Assembly: GCF_009909185.1 (NCBI RefSeq)
Contig: NZ_JAAAMV010000024.1
Location: 161,341-225,340, forward strand
Length of the DNA stretch: 64,000 bases
Source: Paenibacillus glycinis
GTDB taxonomy: Bacteria > Bacillota > Bacilli > Paenibacillales > Paenibacillaceae
Reading direction: 5' to 3'
The notes under the pieces were generated by a model. That model searched no databases and was not told where the DNA came from. It saw only the letters and a program-made list of their open reading frames with translations. Shown here in pieces: positions 61,364-64,000 of the stretch (its first letter is position 1; each line of letters starts with the position of its first letter). The position numbers and the translations under genes were made by a program.

Positions 61364-64000
61364 ATGATTGAGAATCTGCCTCAGCTGAATGTCCAGACGA
61401 GTTATCCATTGACATTCGCACAACAACGAATCTGGTACACAGAAATGCTGTACCCAAATACCGTATCGAACGTTTTGAGTGGTCAGTTGGTAATCAAGGG
61501 TCCCGTTGAAGAGGATAAGTGGAAAGCGGCCTTACATAAACTTGTATTTAGGCACGATTCTTTACGCATTCAATTGTCTCGCGCTGTCGACCAACTTGAA
61601 CCAAATGTCTATATCGCTCCTTGTGCGGAATTTCACATAGACAGACTGGACGCCCGATCTTTACAATCCAGTAGCTTGAAGGAAATTGTCGATCATCGTA
61701 ACCATTCCCCTTTTCAACTGTACGATTCGGCATTGTTTGATTTCATGCTTCTACGCATCGGTGATGAGGAGATTCGCATTCATTTTAAATTTCATCACTT
61801 GGTGGTGGATGGATTTGCATTGAATGCCATCGGCAATGAAGCGGTGCATATTTATTCGCAGCTTCTAGAAGGAAAAACGCTCTCTGAGGAGGAGGCTTCT
61901 ACTTATTCCGATCTTATAAATGCGGAACAGAGTTACACATCCAGCTCTAGATTTGAAAAGGATCGAAAGTATTGGGAAGAAGAATACCGCACAATGCCCG
62001 TAATCGCCCGAATTGGGCCGAGAGATTCGACACTTGATGAATCTATTTCGGATTCTCTTGTTTTTCCGTTAGGTTTGGAAGACAGAGAGTTCTTATTTGC
62101 GTTCTGCAAGTCTCAAGCTATCTCTGTTTTTACCTTGTTTACCGCCGCGTTATTCATTTATATGAATAGGATCAGTGGTGAAGAAGATTTACAGATCGGT
62201 ACTATATTTGCAAACCGAACAAGCCGCGAGCAGAAATCGATGATCGGTTTGCTCATGAGCACGACCCCTTACCGGATGCAGATCGATCCGACAACGACAT
62301 TCGAAGCTTTCTTGAAACAGGTGAAAATGAAACAAAGTAAACTAGCTCGCCATCAAAAATACCCGTTCAATCTAATTGGTCCTATGCTCCGTGAGAAAGT
62401 CGGACATGATGGATCTTTCATGGAAATGCTCATTTCGTATCGGCCTATGGACTGGAATGGCGGCGCTGAGGGTCAGCTTCTGTTCGACTTTGATTGGAAC
62501 CGCAATGGCTTTCAACAAAATGAACTGACCATGCATGTTGAAGAGAACGTAGTGACTGGGGAACTGGCTGTTCGGCTGGATTATTTGCAAAACCGGTTTA
62601 CCGCTCGAGATATGGAGCTTTTAAACAATCGTTTGATCGGATTGCTTCGATCGGCAATCACCGATACGACGCAACGGATCGATCGGTTGTCAATAATTTC
62701 TGCGTTGGAGGAAGGTACTTTACTGACTACTGGTGCTGGACCTGCATCAGAATATCCTCGGGACAAAATGATTCACCAGCTGTTCGAAGCGCAGGTGGAA
62801 CGAACGCCAGACAATATCGCGGTCGTATTCGAGGAGCAGCAACTAACCTACCGGGAGCTGAATGTACGGGCAAATCAGCTTGCACGGGTGCTGCTGGACA
62901 AAGGTGTGCAAGCGGACAGCTTGGTCGGCCTGATGGTTGAGCGCTCTTTGGAGATGATCGTGGGCATGCTGGCCATTCTGAAAGCCGGCGGGGCGTACGT
63001 ACCCCTGGATCCATCCTATCCGGCGGAGCGACTTACCTATATGCTGACAGACAGCCAAGCACGCTGGCTGCTGACCACGCAGGAACTAGCAGGCAAGGTC
63101 GTCTTCAAAGGAACTACCGTACGGCTGGATTGCCAGGCGCAGGATGAGGGGGAGGCTGGGAATTTAGAGCCGAGCAGCCAAGCGGCGGCGGCAAATTTGG
63201 CGTACGTGATCTACACGTCGGGCTCGACCGGCCGTCCGAAAGGCGTCATGGTCGAACACCGATCCGTCGTCAACTTCATGCACAGCATGGCAGAGCGGCT
63301 GGACCTGAGCAGCGAGAGCGCGGTGCTGGCGGTGACGACGTTTTCCTTTGATATCTTTGTGCTGGAGAGCGTGGTCCCGCTCTGTTCTGGCGCGCGCGTC
63401 GTACTTGCCATGCAAACGGAGCAGGACGATCCGGCGGCGCTGGCGGCGCTGATCGTGAATCAGCAGGTCGATGTGGTGCAGATGACGCCGTCGCGCATGC
63501 AGCTGTTGCAGCAAGTGCCGGACCGCGGCTGGCTGAAGCGGCTGGCTGCGATTCTGATCGGGGGCGAAGCTTATCCGGAGCGGTTGCTGCGCTTCTTGCA
63601 GGAGCAGAGCAGCGCGCGGCTGTACAATGTGTACGGCCCAACGGAAACGACCGTGTGGTCGACGATAGCGGACATCACCGATGCCGAGGCGGTCGTGATC
63701 GGGCAGCCGCTGGACAATACGCGGATCTATATCGTGGACGCGCAGCAGCGATTGCAGCCGATCGGCGTCGCGGGCGAGCTGTGCATTGCGGGAGACGGGC
63801 TGGCGCGGGGCTACCTGAACCAACCGGAGCTGACGGCGGACAAATTTGCAGCGGATCCGTTCCGGGCGGGCGCACGGATGTACAAAACGGGAGATCTGGC
63901 GAGATGGCTGCCTGATGGGAAATTGGAGTACCTGGGCCGGATCGACCAACAGGTGAAGATCCGGGGGTACCGGATCGAGCTGGGCGAGATCGAAGCGCAG
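61364..64000 (+). CDS. Nonribosomal peptide synthetase, first module (cut by window end)
   Basis: The frame from the ATG at 61364 is open to the window end (879 residues) and has no stop here. Residues about 10-440 form a condensation domain with LTFAQQRIWYTEM and the catalytic HHLVVDG near 144. From about 465 an adenylation domain follows: LTYRELNVRANQLAR, LKAGGAYVPLDPSYP, YTSGSTGRPKGVMVEH near 616, NVYGPTETTVW near 755, GELCIAGDGLARGYL, YKTGDL and GRIDQQVKIRGYRIELGEIE. The pocket residues I can align read D-I-L-Q-L-G-V-V-W, close to the glycine code. A condensation domain at the N-terminus of what appears to be the first gene suggests acylated (lipopeptide) initiation, or docking to another synthetase. 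Confidence 0.93.
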   Translation, partial: MIENLPQLNVQTSYPLTFAQQRIWYTEMLYPNTVSNVLSGQLVIKGPVEEDKWKAALHKLVFRHDSLRIQLSRAVDQLEPNVYIAPCAEFHIDRLDARSLQSSSLKEIVDHRNHSPFQLYDSALFDFMLLRIGDEEIRIHFKFHHLVVDGFALNAIGNEAVHIYSQLLEGKTLSEEEASTYSDLINAEQSYTSSSRFEKDRKYWEEEYRTMPVIARIGPRDSTLDESISDSLVFPLGLEDREFLFAFCKSQAISVFTLFTAALFIYMNRISGEEDLQIGTIFANRTSREQKSMIGLLMSTTPYRMQIDPTTTFEAFLKQVKMKQSKLARHQKYPFNLIGPMLREKVGHDGSFMEMLISYRPMDWNGGAEGQLLFDFDWNRNGFQQNELTMHVEENVVTGELAVRLDYLQNRFTARDMELLNNRLIGLLRSAITDTTQRIDRLSIISALEEGTLLTTGAGPASEYPRDKMIHQLFEAQVERTPDNIAVVFEEQQLTYRELNVRANQLARVLLDKGVQADSLVGLMVERSLEMIVGMLAILKAGGAYVPLDPSYPAERLTYMLTDSQARWLLTTQELAGKVVFKGTTVRLDCQAQDEGEAGNLEPSSQAAAANLAYVIYTSGSTGRPKGVMVEHRSVVNFMHSMAERLDLSSESAVLAVTTFSFDIFVLESVVPLCSGARVVLAMQTEQDDPAALAALIVNQQVDVVQMTPSRMQLLQQVPDRGWLKRLAAILIGGEAYPERLLRFLQEQSSARLYNVYGPTETTVWSTIADITDAEAVVIGQPLDNTRIYIVDAQQRLQPIGVAGELCIAGDGLARGYLNQPELTADKFAADPFRAGARMYKTGDLARWLPDGKLEYLGRIDQQVKIRGYRIELGEIEAQ

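Overview
The window comes from a moderately GC-rich, spore-forming Firmicute of the Paenibacillus/Cohnella type. The evidence is an alpha/beta small acid-soluble spore protein, a YtaF-type sporulation membrane protein, the Bacillales gene order polA-mutM-ytaF-coaE-(lytic transglycosylase)-nrdR, PhoP-type TTAACA boxes, LplABC-type sugar importers with a YesM/YesN two-component system, and strong GGAGG ribosome binding sites. The species cannot be named from the sequence alone.

Layout. 1-1.5 kb: minus-strand mhqP/mhqO-like genes (DoxX protein and ring-cleaving dioxygenase) behind MarR-type palindromes. 1.5-3.6 kb: an AraC regulator and a phytanoyl-CoA dioxygenase-family gene. 3.7-7.2 kb: an IclR-led operon with an SDR dehydrogenase, an FAH-family hydrolase and an amidohydrolase/lactonase, resembling the oxidative L-fucose/L-rhamnose route. 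7.3-9.6 kb: a PadR regulator and an MFS efflux pump.

9.7-26.1 kb is a large phosphate-starvation island. Operon 1 encodes a secreted propeller-like protein, PstS1, PstC1, PstA1, a soluble CBS-MCP signalling protein, PstB1 and PhoU1. A short repeat-rich non-coding stretch and a LysR gene follow. Operon 2 encodes the lipoprotein PstS2, PstC2, PstA2, PstB2 and PhoU2. The island ends with a CBS-GGDEF protein and an EAL protein that overlap. Four promoters share one layout: hexamers every 11 bp, then 9 nt, then a -10 box. This links phosphate import, chemoreceptor-like signalling and cyclic-di-GMP turnover in one putative PhoP regulon.

26.2-32.8 kb is a conserved housekeeping block. tRNA-Ala(GGC) at 33.0 kb is followed by a tyrosine integrase, an AT-rich non-coding stretch, a secreted coiled-coil acetolactate decarboxylase and ilvC. 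37.5-57.1 kb is a glycan-utilization locus: two permeases, a binding lipoprotein, a GH38 alpha-mannosidase, a YesN/YesM pair, a heparinase II/III-like protein and a 2241-residue secreted esterase/GH71-GH99-like protein. Two of its promoters carry a nearly identical 40-bp block at a fixed distance from the -10. 57.2-59 kb holds a secreted protein of unknown function, a GNAT acetyltransferase and a relic of an ilvC 3' end. 59.4-64 kb is the left edge of a nonribosomal peptide cluster: an MBL-fold hydrolase, an Sfp-type phosphopantetheinyl transferase, and an NRPS (condensation plus glycine-like adenylation domain) that runs off the window.
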